Shown in pieces: positions 49,487 through 56,942 of a DNA stretch of 64,000 nt. The DNA is taken from NCBI GenBank assembly GCA_021772135.1, contig JADYXQ010000232.1, forward strand, positions 1 to 64,000. Reading direction: 5' to 3'. Source of the DNA: Candidatus Obscuribacter sp. (GTDB lineage: Bacteria; Cyanobacteriota; Vampirovibrionia; Obscuribacterales; Obscuribacteraceae). Every line of letters starts with the position of its first letter. Positions within the stretch are counted from its first letter, which is position 1. The translations under genes were made by a program, and so were the position numbers. Below the pieces are notes generated by a model, which searched no databases, had not been told where the DNA came from, and saw only the letters and a program-made list of their open reading frames with translations.

Positions 49487-49592
49487 AGACCTACATATAG
49501 GTAAAGGTAAAAACTATAAAGGGCAAGACCGCACCCCAGGCAGTAAGTTCCGCAATTTTGCCGCTCCCTGGCTTTTAGGGCATAATTTAGTC

Positions 49593-50216
49593 ATGAACAG
49601 CCAGACTGCCATCGCTCAACATGTCGCCTCCATGCAAGGCTGCCAGCTTTGCCCGCTTATGGTAGGGCCTGTGGTGAGCGGTCGGGCGCTCTTGAGCAAA
49701 GTCTATATGATTGGTCAGGCACCTGGCCCTCATGAAGGGGCTGCGGGTAAACCTTTTGCCTGGACTGCCGGCAAGACATTGTTTCGCTGGTTTGGCTCAA
49801 TCGGCCTGGAGGAAGAACAGTTTCGCTCACTGGCATATATGGCGGCAGTATGTCGCTGCTTTCCCGGCAAGGCCTTAAACGGCACCGATCGCGTTCCTAA
49901 TGGGCAAGAAATAGCTAACTGCTCGCAGTGGATGGCCGGCGAAATGTCGATACTGAAACCATCGCTAGTGATACCGGTAGGCAAACTGGCTATCGAGCAA
50001 TGCCTGGGTAAGGGCCAGCTTATAGATTATATTGGCTGCAAATTTGAGAAAAAACTTTTTGGCTTTGATTGCGATGTGATACCACTGCCGCATCCATCAG
50101 GAGCTTCCACCTGGTTTAAAAAAGAGCCGGGCATCACTTTATTACAGCAGGGTCTGGGGCAGATAAAGGCTCACTCAGCCTGGCAGGTGCTTTTGCGCAA
50201 AGCTGGTGCTCTATGA
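49593..50216 (+). CDS. Uracil-DNA glycosylase superfamily protein (family 4/5-like)
   Basis: A 207-residue DNA-repair glycosylase. CQLCPLM near the N-terminus is a CxxC pair typical of Fe-S uracil-DNA glycosylases, with more Cys at CRCFPGKA. Motif 1 is GQAPGPHEGAAGKPFAW and motif 2 is LPHPSGAS (HPSG). The strand LVIPVGKLA separates them. It should remove uracil from DNA. The ATG at 49593 is used, as the longer frame from 49392 runs antisense through the start of PolX. The stop overlaps the next gene's ATG (ATGA-type coupling). Confidence 0.88.
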   Translation: MNSQTAIAQHVASMQGCQLCPLMVGPVVSGRALLSKVYMIGQAPGPHEGAAGKPFAWTAGKTLFRWFGSIGLEEEQFRSLAYMAAVCRCFPGKALNGTDRVPNGQEIANCSQWMAGEMSILKPSLVIPVGKLAIEQCLGKGQLIDYIGCKFEKKLFGFDCDVIPLPHPSGASTWFKKEPGITLLQQGLGQIKAHSAWQVLLRKAGAL

Positions 50217-51175
50217 AAATATGTTTCTTGATCTGTACTCTTCTGCTGACATTGTTTTCGTCAACGTCCGCTGCAGAAAAAATGCAAAAGCGCACCATGG
50301 TTTTTCCTATAACTTTTTCGCTGGGCAAGCTCTATCAATTTAGAGATCCTGATCCTGGTCACATGGCCGCGGCGGCCTACGTCGTTGGCGGGCACGGGCA
50401 GCTATTCGGTGCGGCCCGTGGCACAGTCAATCTTGTGGCGACGCCCGATACTCTTGTATATCTTTCTGCCTCGTATGACATGATCACTAAGCCTCAGGTT
50501 TTGCGCCAGGTTGATGCAAATATCATCGACGGTTTGAGTTTCGGCAGTACTGGAATAGTGGAGGATCTCAGCCCGGTTTATCAACCGCTGGCTCACTTGA
50601 CTGGTTTGCGTGTGCTTGATTTAAACGCTACAGAAGCCACTGACGAGCAAATTAAGCCGCTTAAGGCTCTAGTTAATCTTGCCATTTTGACGTGCTCAAT
50701 GTGTCGCTTGAACGGCGAATGCTTTAAGGATATGCCGCTGCCGAAAATTCGCAGGCTGGAATTGAGTGGGAGTATTCTAGCGCCCAGTGCTTACACTTAC
50801 ATATCGCGTTATCAAACTCTAGAAACTCTTGGTATTGGCAGTTGCCATGCCACTGACGAGGCTCTTGTTCACGTCGCCAAATTGAAGCGTTTATCGTCGC
50901 TTACTTTGTCTCGAGCGCGAATCAGCACCCGCGGTCTGGCGAGTGTGGCGGCCATGCCGCGCCTGGCCATTCTCGGCCTTGAAGGAACAAAATTTTCAGT
51001 CAATGAACTACTCCTGGGTCTGAAGGGCTCCCATTTGCAATCGCTGATTTTACCAACCTCGAAATATTCGCTGCAAGAAATAAGCCGCTTTAAGCGTGCT
51101 TTTCCCTCTACACAGCTGGCTCTTCCGCATCAGGTGAGCGGCGAGAATAAAGAGCTTTTTGCTCCTCTGCACTAG
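50213..51175 (+). CDS. Secreted leucine-rich-repeat protein
   Basis: A 320-residue protein with a clear signal peptide (MKICFLICTLLLTLFSSTSA). It then has the cap motif MVFPITFSLGKLYQF (about 29-43), also found in the LRR kinases. About six LRRs follow between 120 and 290 (LRVLDLNATEATDEQI, IRRLELSGSILAPSAY, LETLGIGSCHATDEAL, LSSLTLSRARISTRGL, LAILGLEGTKFSVNEL). It contains no kinase domain, so it is effectively the extracytoplasmic half of those receptors. It overlaps the glycosylase stop by 4 bp, suggesting co-translation with an unrelated repair gene. Confidence 0.88.
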   Translation: MKICFLICTLLLTLFSSTSAAEKMQKRTMVFPITFSLGKLYQFRDPDPGHMAAAAYVVGGHGQLFGAARGTVNLVATPDTLVYLSASYDMITKPQVLRQVDANIIDGLSFGSTGIVEDLSPVYQPLAHLTGLRVLDLNATEATDEQIKPLKALVNLAILTCSMCRLNGECFKDMPLPKIRRLELSGSILAPSAYTYISRYQTLETLGIGSCHATDEALVHVAKLKRLSSLTLSRARISTRGLASVAAMPRLAILGLEGTKFSVNELLLGLKGSHLQSLILPTSKYSLQEISRFKRAFPSTQLALPHQVSGENKELFAPLH

Positions 51176-51184
51176 CTATTGGTT

Positions 51185-51217
51185 TGTCCATTTCATGTCT
51201 ACTTGGGCCTGCATAAT
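51185..51217 (+). promoter_or_regulatory. PhoB-like box and -10 (copy 1)
   Basis: TGTCCATTTCATGTCTAC at 51185-51202 has two TGTC half-sites 11 bp apart. CATAAT at 51212-51217 is a good -10, 9 bp downstream. It precedes the gene at 51272. The same element occurs at 54752, 55517 and 56655. Confidence 0.65.
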
Positions 51218-51271
51218 GCTTGCATCAGGTCCACAGACCGACTTACCAAAACTTCTTTGAGGAAATTCCCC

Positions 51272-51751
51272 ATGCCAAACCCAAATCCATTCATGACCAT
51301 TGAATCTGCAAAAATCTCGGACCAAGGCCTTGGTAAACCGGTAGACGCAAAAGTGCTGAGTACCAATGATGATATGAAAAAATGGTCTGAAGTCGTTAAA
51401 ACCGGCAGTGCTTCTAAATTAGCTGACCTTTGCTTGCCAGATTTCAAAATCGAAAAAGATGAAAAAATCAAGGAAGACGGCAAAAGCAAAGAAACCAAAG
51501 AAAAGGACAAAGACGGCAAAAATATCGATAACATCGAAAAAATTCAAGAGAAAAACAAAGACAAAGATGGAAAAGTTCTGATCGAGACTGGTAAAACCGG
51601 TGTGGGAGCTGGTGCCGGCACGGTGTTGGAGAAGCAACATCAAGATGAACACGGCCAGCGTGGTGGTTCAAGACGAGAGCCCCGTGATCGCAGTAATGAT
51701 GTAAAAGTAGATCTCAGTGTTCACATTAATGGCGAACCAAGATTCAAATAA
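51272..51751 (+). CDS. Hydrophilic Lys/Asp/Glu-rich protein without signal peptide
   Basis: A 159-residue protein of unknown function. The start at ATG 51272 has GAGGAA upstream and lies just after the PhoB-like promoter, so the longer frame from 51179 (which crosses that promoter) is rejected. A folded-looking N-terminal part (1-70, SAKISDQGLGKPVDAKVL) is followed by a strongly charged, probably disordered or coiled stretch (70-115, repeated KDKDGK/KEKDKDG) and a Gly/Arg-rich tail. No hydrophobic segment is present. It could be a stress- or phosphate-induced protein or a leaderless secreted one. Confidence 0.7.
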   Translation: MPNPNPFMTIESAKISDQGLGKPVDAKVLSTNDDMKKWSEVVKTGSASKLADLCLPDFKIEKDEKIKEDGKSKETKEKDKDGKNIDNIEKIQEKNKDKDGKVLIETGKTGVGAGAGTVLEKQHQDEHGQRGGSRREPRDRSNDVKVDLSVHINGEPRFK

Positions 51752-51821
51752 CTGTGTCTTTTTTTCAATCCTTAATCCTTAATCCTGATTTTACTTGACC
51801 CCATAGGCGGAGCGCAGAACA

Positions 51822-52118
51822 ATGTCGAATTTCAGTAGCTTTCAATCAAGAGACAGCACTTTCAGCAGAGCCTCGGAATTTCAACCGAGAGAAGGAGGAG
51901 CACAGGCCCAGTTCATCAACATGCCTTATGCCGAACAGCAAGATAGCTGGTTCAGAATGCAGAAAAAAACCACTGCCGATTCATTACCAAAAGTAGATAT
52001 GGTTTTTGATCAGGATTTATGCAATAAAAAAGCACTACCCGAGCCGGGCAAACTCGACAGACCTGACGATGATCGTTCAGATCGTAACAAACATAGACGA
52101 CAACCACGTCAAAGCTAG
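51822..52118 (+). CDS. Small hydrophilic disordered protein
   Basis: A 98-residue protein starting MSNFSSFQSRDSTFSRASEF and ending in a basic, Asp/Arg-rich tail (DDDRSDRNKHRRQPRQS). No domain, signal peptide or membrane segment is recognised. It follows the 51272 gene by 70 bp with no TGTC box of its own, so it is probably in the same transcript. Its last 4 bp overlap the 3' end of the convergent sensor-kinase gene. Composition resembles the other leaderless hydrophilic proteins in this region. Confidence 0.6.
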   Translation: MSNFSSFQSRDSTFSRASEFQPREGGAQAQFINMPYAEQQDSWFRMQKKTTADSLPKVDMVFDQDLCNKKALPEPGKLDRPDDDRSDRNKHRRQPRQS

Positions 52119-52912
52119 GCCAGAGGCAAAGTGAGCCAGACAACTGCACCCCAGCCTGGTTCATTGCCTATGCCGATTTGACCCTTGTGAGCAATGACGA
52201 CGGCCTTACAGATTGCCAGTCCCAGACCTGTTCCGATTTTCTCAGTAATGACGCCGACATTGCCCTGCTTAAATTTCTCGAAAATAATTTCTTGTTTTTC
52301 CGCTGGTATACCAGGGCCCTGATCCATAATTTTAATCAGCACCGCATCTTTTTTATTCTCAGCCACAACTTTGACAGTGCCATTCTGCGGTGAATACTTG
52401 ATGGCATTGTCGAGCAAGTTTTGAAAGACGTCTGTGAGACGCTGAGCATCACACTTTAGAGTAACATCGCAATTTTCCATTTTGAAAGACAGCGCCTTTT
52501 CTTCAGCCTTACTTTGCAAAAGTGAACTGGCGTTGCGAAGCAATACAGGCAATCGTACTTCGGCAATATTGAGTTCAACCACTCCCGATTCCATTTTGTC
52601 GATTTCTAAAAATGAGCTGATTAATTTGACCAGCCGTTCAATGGTGGCTTTACTTTGAGCGGCTCGGTGCACACCCCGTTCGTTTAAAACGCCATAACTG
52701 TTCTTAGAAAATAGATCGAGCGTTAACTGCAACGACGCCAGTGGTGCTCTCAGATCGTGAGTGGCCATGGCCGTCAGCTCACGTTTCATGTGATTGGTTT
52801 TGTTTAACTCAGTAACATCATGGGCCACGCAAAAATATGACCTTTCTTCTTTATCGAAGACAGCGGACCACATGATCTCTCGCAGTTCGCCGCTGGCTGT
52901 TTTAAGTGTCAA
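52115..52912 (-). CDS. Sensor histidine kinase, C-terminal fragment (HisKA + HATPase_c)
   Basis: This frame is open from about 53090 to 52115, but the first possible start is TTG 52912, in the middle of a PAS domain. Upstream of that codon it reads SIDTYFGFSSVNKAVTRLLG and YTAEDLLDKPLAS, a typical PAS. The H box is MATHDLRAPLASLQ with the phospho-acceptor His. The N box is LLDNAIKYS, G1 is DQGPGIPAEK and G2 is GTGLGLAICK, so the catalytic part is complete. The N-terminal half (53008-53889) is in another frame. One missing or extra base near 53085-53095 would join them into a kinase of about 590 residues. Confidence 0.85.
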   Translation of the reverse strand: MTLKTASGELREIMWSAVFDKEERSYFCVAHDVTELNKTNHMKRELTAMATHDLRAPLASLQLTLDLFSKNSYGVLNERGVHRAAQSKATIERLVKLISSFLEIDKMESGVVELNIAEVRLPVLLRNASSLLQSKAEEKALSFKMENCDVTLKCDAQRLTDVFQNLLDNAIKYSPQNGTVKVVAENKKDAVLIKIMDQGPGIPAEKQEIIFEKFKQGNVGVITEKIGTGLGLAICKAVVIAHKGQIGIGNEPGWGAVVWLTLPLA

Positions 52913-53007
52913 CTGAAAAGGTTTGCTGTTTTCTCTTTCGGCAATGTCTTTGAAAATTGCGCGAATGTGCTGCGCGCTTTCTACGCAAATTGAGGCCAGC
53001 GGTTTAT

Positions 53008-53889
53008 CTAAAAGGTCTTCCGCTGTGTATCCCAGCAGTCTGGTAACGGCTTTGTTGACCGAGCTGAAGCCGAAATATGTATCGATGGAACAGATATTTC
53101 GGAAGCGTTGTCGGTTACTGCTTTTTCACGGCGACGCAAATCGGTCAGCCGGCCGGCCATCTCATGAAAGATGCCGTCCAGTTGCGCGATTTCGTCAGTA
53201 CCTTTGAGAGCGGGTGCAATCGGTTTGTCGGCCGCCAGATCCATGGCATTCTTGCTTATTAGTTTGAGTCGATTGGCAATACCGCGATTAAATATGATCA
53301 CCATCAATATAGATATGAGAATACTAACAATCACCGCACCGGTAGATAAGCGCTGTAGTACCAGCCTGATTCGTCCTTGCTCAGCCCTTTGCTCTTGCGC
53401 TTTTTGGTCCTGAATAGCGATTACTCGATCGCCTTCTTCGTTGCATTTGACCACTTTTGATTGCAGCCTTGCGAGGCCTTGAATGAAGCTAATTTGATCG
53501 CCTTTACGAGCGCCTTCTTCAGCACTTTCGATACCCGTGATTACTGCTTCGACCTTTTCGTTAAACGGTTTGAGCGAGGCGTCGTCAAGGTATCCACGAG
53601 ACATCCAGACACGTCTATCTTGTTTTAATTTGGCCATGGTTTTGTGCAAGTTTTCCAGCTGGCTCAGGTCGCGATTAGCTACCGCCAGTCCAAGAGCGGT
53701 GGCGGCATCAGGAAACATTTTGGTTTGCAGATTGACGAACTGCAAAACCCCTCTGGTTTGATCTTCCAACTGATAGGCCTTGTCAAGTTCGGCCATACTC
53801 ATGTTGGAGGCGATTAGAAAGAGAACCTCAAAAATTAAAGGAACGAGAACTAGAAGGAAGGCTTTGTGAGATAGATTCAGGCTGCGCAA
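53008..53889 (-). CDS. Sensor histidine kinase, N-terminal fragment (periplasmic sensor, HAMP)
   Basis: N-terminal half of the split kinase. A membrane helix at about 8-30 (FLLVLVPLIFEVLFLIAS) is followed by a helical periplasmic sensor (about 31-175) with mostly charged helices of the chase/four-helix type. The second helix (about 178-200, VIVSILISILMVIIF) leads to HAMP (IANRLKLISKNAMDLA...EIAQLDGIFHEMAGRL). After VTDNASEI the frame departs into a junk tail of about 25 residues. The divergent OmpR-type regulator at 54010 is the likely partner. The break is either an assembly error or a recent inactivating mutation. Confidence 0.82.
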   Translation of the reverse strand: MRSLNLSHKAFLLVLVPLIFEVLFLIASNMSMAELDKAYQLEDQTRGVLQFVNLQTKMFPDAATALGLAVANRDLSQLENLHKTMAKLKQDRRVWMSRGYLDDASLKPFNEKVEAVITGIESAEEGARKGDQISFIQGLARLQSKVVKCNEEGDRVIAIQDQKAQEQRAEQGRIRLVLQRLSTGAVIVSILISILMVIIFNRGIANRLKLISKNAMDLAADKPIAPALKGTDEIAQLDGIFHEMAGRLTDLRRREKAVTDNASEISVPSIHISASARSTKPLPDCWDTQRKTF

Positions 53890-53950
53890 TTCTCTAATTT
53901 AGTGCTCGTAAGTGATTTGCAGATTATACAGGGCAGTGGGTGCAAGGCAA

Positions 53951-53990
53951 CGGATGAAGGCTTTTTGTGATAAATTGAGGTTCCGTAGCG
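53951..53990 (-). pseudogene. Remnant of a second sensor-kinase N-terminus
   Basis: The minus strand encodes RNLNLSQKAFI, very similar to the kinase start RSLNLSHKAFLL at 53889. The surrounding DNA matches the first 46 bp of that gene at about 33 positions. No further reading frame follows. It looks like the leftover of a duplicated or recombined paralogous kinase gene in the divergent promoter region. Confidence 0.45.
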
Positions 53991-54009
53991 GTTTAATTAA
54001 GAGAGAAAA

Positions 54010-54726
54010 ATGGCCAAAATTCTTTTAATTGAAGATGAAGCCGACACAGCGGAAGCAATTACCGACTGCCTTGAATTTGCAAATTATACGGTGGAGTGGG
54101 TTGATACGGCCACCGAAGGCTTGCAGCGACTGTTCATTTATGACTATGACCTGGTGGTGCTCGACTGGAACATCAAAGCCGAGAGCGGCCTTGAACTGTG
54201 CGCTGATTACAGGCGACGCGGTGGTATTGTTCCTATTCTTTTTGTCACTGCCCGCGACGCTGTGCAAGATCGCGTAGCCGGCCTGGACACCGGCGCGGAT
54301 GATTATCTAACCAAGCCGTTTTCATTAGATGAATTACTGGCGCGTGTCGGTGCCATTTTAAGAAGACCACGAGTAGCCAAAATATTTGATATTTTGCAAG
54401 TGGGTAATTTGACCCTTGATCGCAAATGCGGCCTGGCCAAAGTGGGCGAGAATGAAATAGTGTTGCACGCTAAAGAACTGGCCTTACTCGATTTTTTCAT
54501 GCGCAATGAAAATCAATTTTTCACAGCCGAAGATCTCCTCAATAAGTTATGGAGTTCAGAGTCGGACTCTACCGAGCAAGCGGTGCGCAAATGCGTTAGT
54601 CGCCTGCGTCAAAAGCTCGATACAGAGCTTGAGCCAGGCTATATTGTCAATGTCAAAAACCTGGGCTACAAAGTGACCAAGCCCGATGCTAACTATGTAC
54701 CTTCATCTTCATCTTCAGCCGACTGA
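54010..54726 (+). CDS. OmpR/PhoB-family response regulator
   Basis: A 238-residue two-component regulator. The receiver domain (1-118) has acidic EDE near the N-terminus, the phospho-acceptor Asp in LVVLDWN, the switch Thr in FVTARD and Lys in YLTKPFS, all intact. A winged-helix DNA-binding domain (about 132-228) ends in the canonical RLRQKLD and VKNLGYKV. The tail is Ser-rich. It is divergent from the split histidine kinase, its natural partner. OmpR/PhoB regulators bind 11-bp-spaced direct repeats, and four such repeats lie within 5 kb, so it is the best candidate to control them. Confidence 0.95.
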   Translation: MAKILLIEDEADTAEAITDCLEFANYTVEWVDTATEGLQRLFIYDYDLVVLDWNIKAESGLELCADYRRRGGIVPILFVTARDAVQDRVAGLDTGADDYLTKPFSLDELLARVGAILRRPRVAKIFDILQVGNLTLDRKCGLAKVGENEIVLHAKELALLDFFMRNENQFFTAEDLLNKLWSSESDSTEQAVRKCVSRLRQKLDTELEPGYIVNVKNLGYKVTKPDANYVPSSSSSAD

Positions 54727-54751
54727 TAGGCTTTTTGAAATTTGCTCTTCA

Positions 54752-54785
54752 TGTCCAGCTGGTGTCTAACTGGACCGATTATCTT
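54752..54785 (+). promoter_or_regulatory. PhoB-like box and -10 (copy 2)
   Basis: TGTCCAGCTGGTGTCTAA at 54752-54769, TGTC half-sites 11 bp apart, with TATCTT at 54780-54785 as -10-like hexamer. It precedes the gene at 54824. Confidence 0.6.
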
Positions 54786-54823
54786 GTGTTTGTTGACCCA
54801 CTACAACAAACGAGATTAATGCC

Positions 54824-55498
54824 ATGGAAAATAAAGACGTCTATGAATCGTTGGATAAAACCCAACTGATTGCCGCTCCTTCGAACTTCAGTGATCTAGT
54901 ATCTTCACCAAACTTTTTTAGTAATTTCAATTCTCTTACCAACACTGATGCCAGCACCTCAGCTTTGCCCGATATCACCATTGTCGGTACCAGAGATGCG
55001 GGCGGGGTTATGCGAGACGCTCAAGGTAATCCGGCCTTTATGAGCGATCTCGACATCACGGCGAAGATGGGCCTGGAGTCGACATTAAGTGCGAAAAACT
55101 TTGGCGATGCTACGCTGGCCTTCGATGAATTTCACGATGACACTAACATAATGCAGTCACCTTTTAGCGAGGATCGCTTGACTGATTTCGAGCTTTCCCA
55201 GGCTTCAAACTATATACTTCCCGCCGATATGAAGCATGGTGTCAATTTCCTCCAGGAGAATTTTACCCAGTTAGATTCAATGGATGGAGCTGTGGACCAT
55301 ATCACTACCAGGTCAGGTCTTGAAAGCGCCGCTAGTCTAGAACAACAGCAAATCTCGAATAAGTTCAGTCACTTGCTCGATCTCAATTCTGAAAGACGTC
55401 GGGGCACTGGCTCACCTTTGGCACCTGAAGCCGTGACCACTTTCGAATTTGAGCACATTGATGAAATCATCAAAGCAGAAGCGCGGTATGCGCAATAG
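54824..55498 (+). CDS. Hydrophilic 224-residue protein without signal peptide
   Basis: No recognised family. The sequence is polar and acidic, rich in Ser/Asn/Asp/Phe (FSDLVSSPNFFSNFNSL, TIVGTRDAGGVMRDAQGNPA). A mainly helical second half (FLQENFTQLDSMDGAVDH, LEQQQISNKFSHLLDLN) ends in EFEHIDEIIKAEARYAQ. No membrane segment or Cys is present. It carries its own PhoB-like promoter 39-72 bp upstream. Like its neighbours it is probably induced together with them; function is unknown. Confidence 0.75.
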   Translation: MENKDVYESLDKTQLIAAPSNFSDLVSSPNFFSNFNSLTNTDASTSALPDITIVGTRDAGGVMRDAQGNPAFMSDLDITAKMGLESTLSAKNFGDATLAFDEFHDDTNIMQSPFSEDRLTDFELSQASNYILPADMKHGVNFLQENFTQLDSMDGAVDHITTRSGLESAASLEQQQISNKFSHLLDLNSERRRGTGSPLAPEAVTTFEFEHIDEIIKAEARYAQ

Positions 55499-55516
55499 GG
55501 CAAAGGACAAGTTTGA

Positions 55517-55550
55517 TGTCCATTTGATGTCCACATGTAGGCGTTATTGT
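55517..55550 (+). promoter_or_regulatory. PhoB-like box and -10 (copy 3)
   Basis: TGTCCATTTGATGTCCAC at 55517-55534, TGTC half-sites 11 bp apart, with TATTGT at 55545-55550. It precedes the LysM-like gene at 55585, which has an AAGGAG SD. Confidence 0.65.
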
Positions 55551-55584
55551 CTTGACATCGACCATCTGATTAAGGAGTTTACTC

Positions 55585-56418
55585 ATGGCCACTGATTTTG
55601 AACCCACTGGTGATAGCATCGCCGCCAAAGTGCAGGACAAGACCCAGACCTATTCTCTGTCGGAAGTGACTCAAGATTTGATGGATGCTCACGCACACCG
55701 TCTTGGGCTATTCAACGAAGACATGAAAAAGGCTACTGATTCGTTGCACGAAGCCGGTTTGCTTAATAACTTTGAAATTGTCGGCATTAACGGCAAGGAC
55801 TTAATAGCGCGCGATACCAACCTTAATACCTCAGTTTTAGTAAACACCGAAGATCCTACAGCCGTGCATGCTCTTAGTAGTGAACTAGCCGAAACACAAA
55901 TTGGCGCTAATGGTCGAGTGGCAAATCTGGCTCAAGACGGCTCGGGTAACTACACCGTATCTGGTGGCGATTCTGCCTGGAAAGTAGCCCGCGATTTGCT
56001 ATCGACCCGGGGAGTGGATGAGCCTTCCGATAATCAAATTGCCAATTATATTATTGAACTCGAACACCATAATGAGCGCAGTCTTGGCCAATTGCAGGTG
56101 GGTGATGTTGTCAATGTTCCACCTATCGTCAAAGACGGCGAGCAAACCGACTTTGCCCCAACTCCTGAAGTTGATCCCAGTGCTGCTGCTGATTTTCAAC
56201 CAAGCCGCAACGGCGGCGAAGAAGTAACACCTGAAATTACACCTGAAATTACGCCAGTTACACCGGAAGTAATACCGGAGGACGCGGCTGATGTGCCGGT
56301 TGACCAGATAGTAGATAGCCTGGTAAATGCACCATTGACGCGCGAAACAGCCGACGCTCAAAAGGCTAATGTGCAATTGATTGGAAATGAGATGGCCCAG
56401 GGCTATGAGCGAGGCTGA
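55585..56418 (+). CDS. LysM-like domain hydrophilic protein
   Basis: A 277-residue protein lacking a signal peptide. The N-terminal part (1-110) is helical with a beta section (FEIVGINGKDLIARDTNLNT). Residues about 122-179 resemble LysM: YTVSGGDSAWKVARDLL, a long insert, QIANYIIELEHHN and LQVGDVVNVPP. LysM binds peptidoglycan or related glycans. A Pro/Glu/Thr-rich stretch follows with EVTPEITPEITPVTPEV (about 213-229), then a helical C-terminus. Wall binding without a signal peptide implies a non-Sec export route or an intracellular role. It has its own PhoB-like promoter and overlaps the next small frame. Confidence 0.75.
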   Translation: MATDFEPTGDSIAAKVQDKTQTYSLSEVTQDLMDAHAHRLGLFNEDMKKATDSLHEAGLLNNFEIVGINGKDLIARDTNLNTSVLVNTEDPTAVHALSSELAETQIGANGRVANLAQDGSGNYTVSGGDSAWKVARDLLSTRGVDEPSDNQIANYIIELEHHNERSLGQLQVGDVVNVPPIVKDGEQTDFAPTPEVDPSAAADFQPSRNGGEEVTPEITPEITPVTPEVIPEDAADVPVDQIVDSLVNAPLTRETADAQKANVQLIGNEMAQGYERG

Positions 56419-56572
56419 AATCAGGTCCCTTTCCATACTTTTAGAGAAGTATGACGAAATTCGCACTAGCGACGATGGTTACTTGTATCCAGGCGACATC
56501 GCTAACTGGCAAATGGTGCAGAATCAACAAATAGAAGATGCTCTTGCTGCAGCATCACAACCACTCCATTAA
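56405..56572 (+). CDS. Small protein overlapping the LysM-like gene, or its frameshifted tail
   Basis: A 55-residue frame from ATG 56405 (MSEAEIRSLSILLEKYDEI, then DDGYLYPGDIANWQMVQ), overlapping the previous stop by 14 bp. The sequence looks protein-like, helical and acidic. It could be a coupled small gene or the true C-terminus of the LysM-like protein after a frameshift near 56390-56415. The terminator at 56602 follows it, so it belongs to the same transcript. Confidence 0.5.
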   Translation: MSEAEIRSLSILLEKYDEIRTSDDGYLYPGDIANWQMVQNQQIEDALAAASQPLH

Positions 56573-56601
56573 AAAGTTTGTCAGTGGGGACAAGCAAAAG
56601 C

Positions 56602-56637
56602 GTCTGATTGCCTTCTGGTGATCAGACTTTTTGTTTC
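56602..56637 (+). terminator. Rho-independent terminator
   Basis: GTCTGAT (56602-56608) and ATCAGAC (56621-56627) form a perfect 7-bp stem with a 12-nt loop, followed by TTTTTGTTT. It ends the 55585-56572 transcript and insulates it from the promoter at 56655. Confidence 0.85.
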
Positions 56638-56654
56638 TGGCAGTCTCACTTGTC

Positions 56655-56688
56655 TGTCCGTTTGATGTCTAAGAACAAATGATATCGT
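56655..56688 (+). promoter_or_regulatory. PhoB-like box and -10 (copy 4)
   Basis: TGTCCGTTTGATGTCTAA at 56655-56672, TGTC half-sites 11 bp apart, with TATCGT at 56683-56688. It lies just after a terminator and before the gene at 56727, so it should be an independent promoter. Confidence 0.62.
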
Positions 56689-56726
56689 TTGATTCTGAAC
56701 TGATTTAGCCAAAGGTGAGCAAAGTG

Positions 56727-56942
56727 ATGAAAGAGCAAGCAAATTTGAGTGAAGAGACAAATCTAAGCGAAGATGCAATTTTGAATTTTATGGAAGCGCG
56801 TCTGGAACTTCTCAAAAGCAAATACTCAGAGATAAAGCAATTCCGGCCAGAACCTGTTGGTTCGGCTATCAGCGAATGCTGCATTCCCCAATTCCAGGGA
56901 GTACAAACAAGCTCTGTCTACGATGTCCAAGTGCGGTCTTAG
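56727..56942 (+). CDS. Small hydrophilic protein, 71 residues
   Basis: No recognised family. An acidic, helical N-terminal half (EQANLSEETNLSEDAILNFM, then EARLELLKSKYSEIKQF) precedes a Cys pair (SECCIPQF). ATG 56727 is preferred over GTG 56715 because AAAGGTG lies upstream of it. It is expressed from the fourth PhoB-like promoter. Its last 4 bp overlap the 3' end of the convergent repeat-protein gene. Confidence 0.65.
   Translation: MKEQANLSEETNLSEDAILNFMEARLELLKSKYSEIKQFRPEPVGSAISECCIPQFQGVQTSSVYDVQVRS

Noticed and set aside
51419-51671. Minus-strand Phe/Leu/Val-rich frame looking like a membrane protein
   Set aside because: It is antisense to Lys/Asp/Glu-rich codons (AAA, GAC, GAA), which automatically yield Phe/Val/Phe; no SD.
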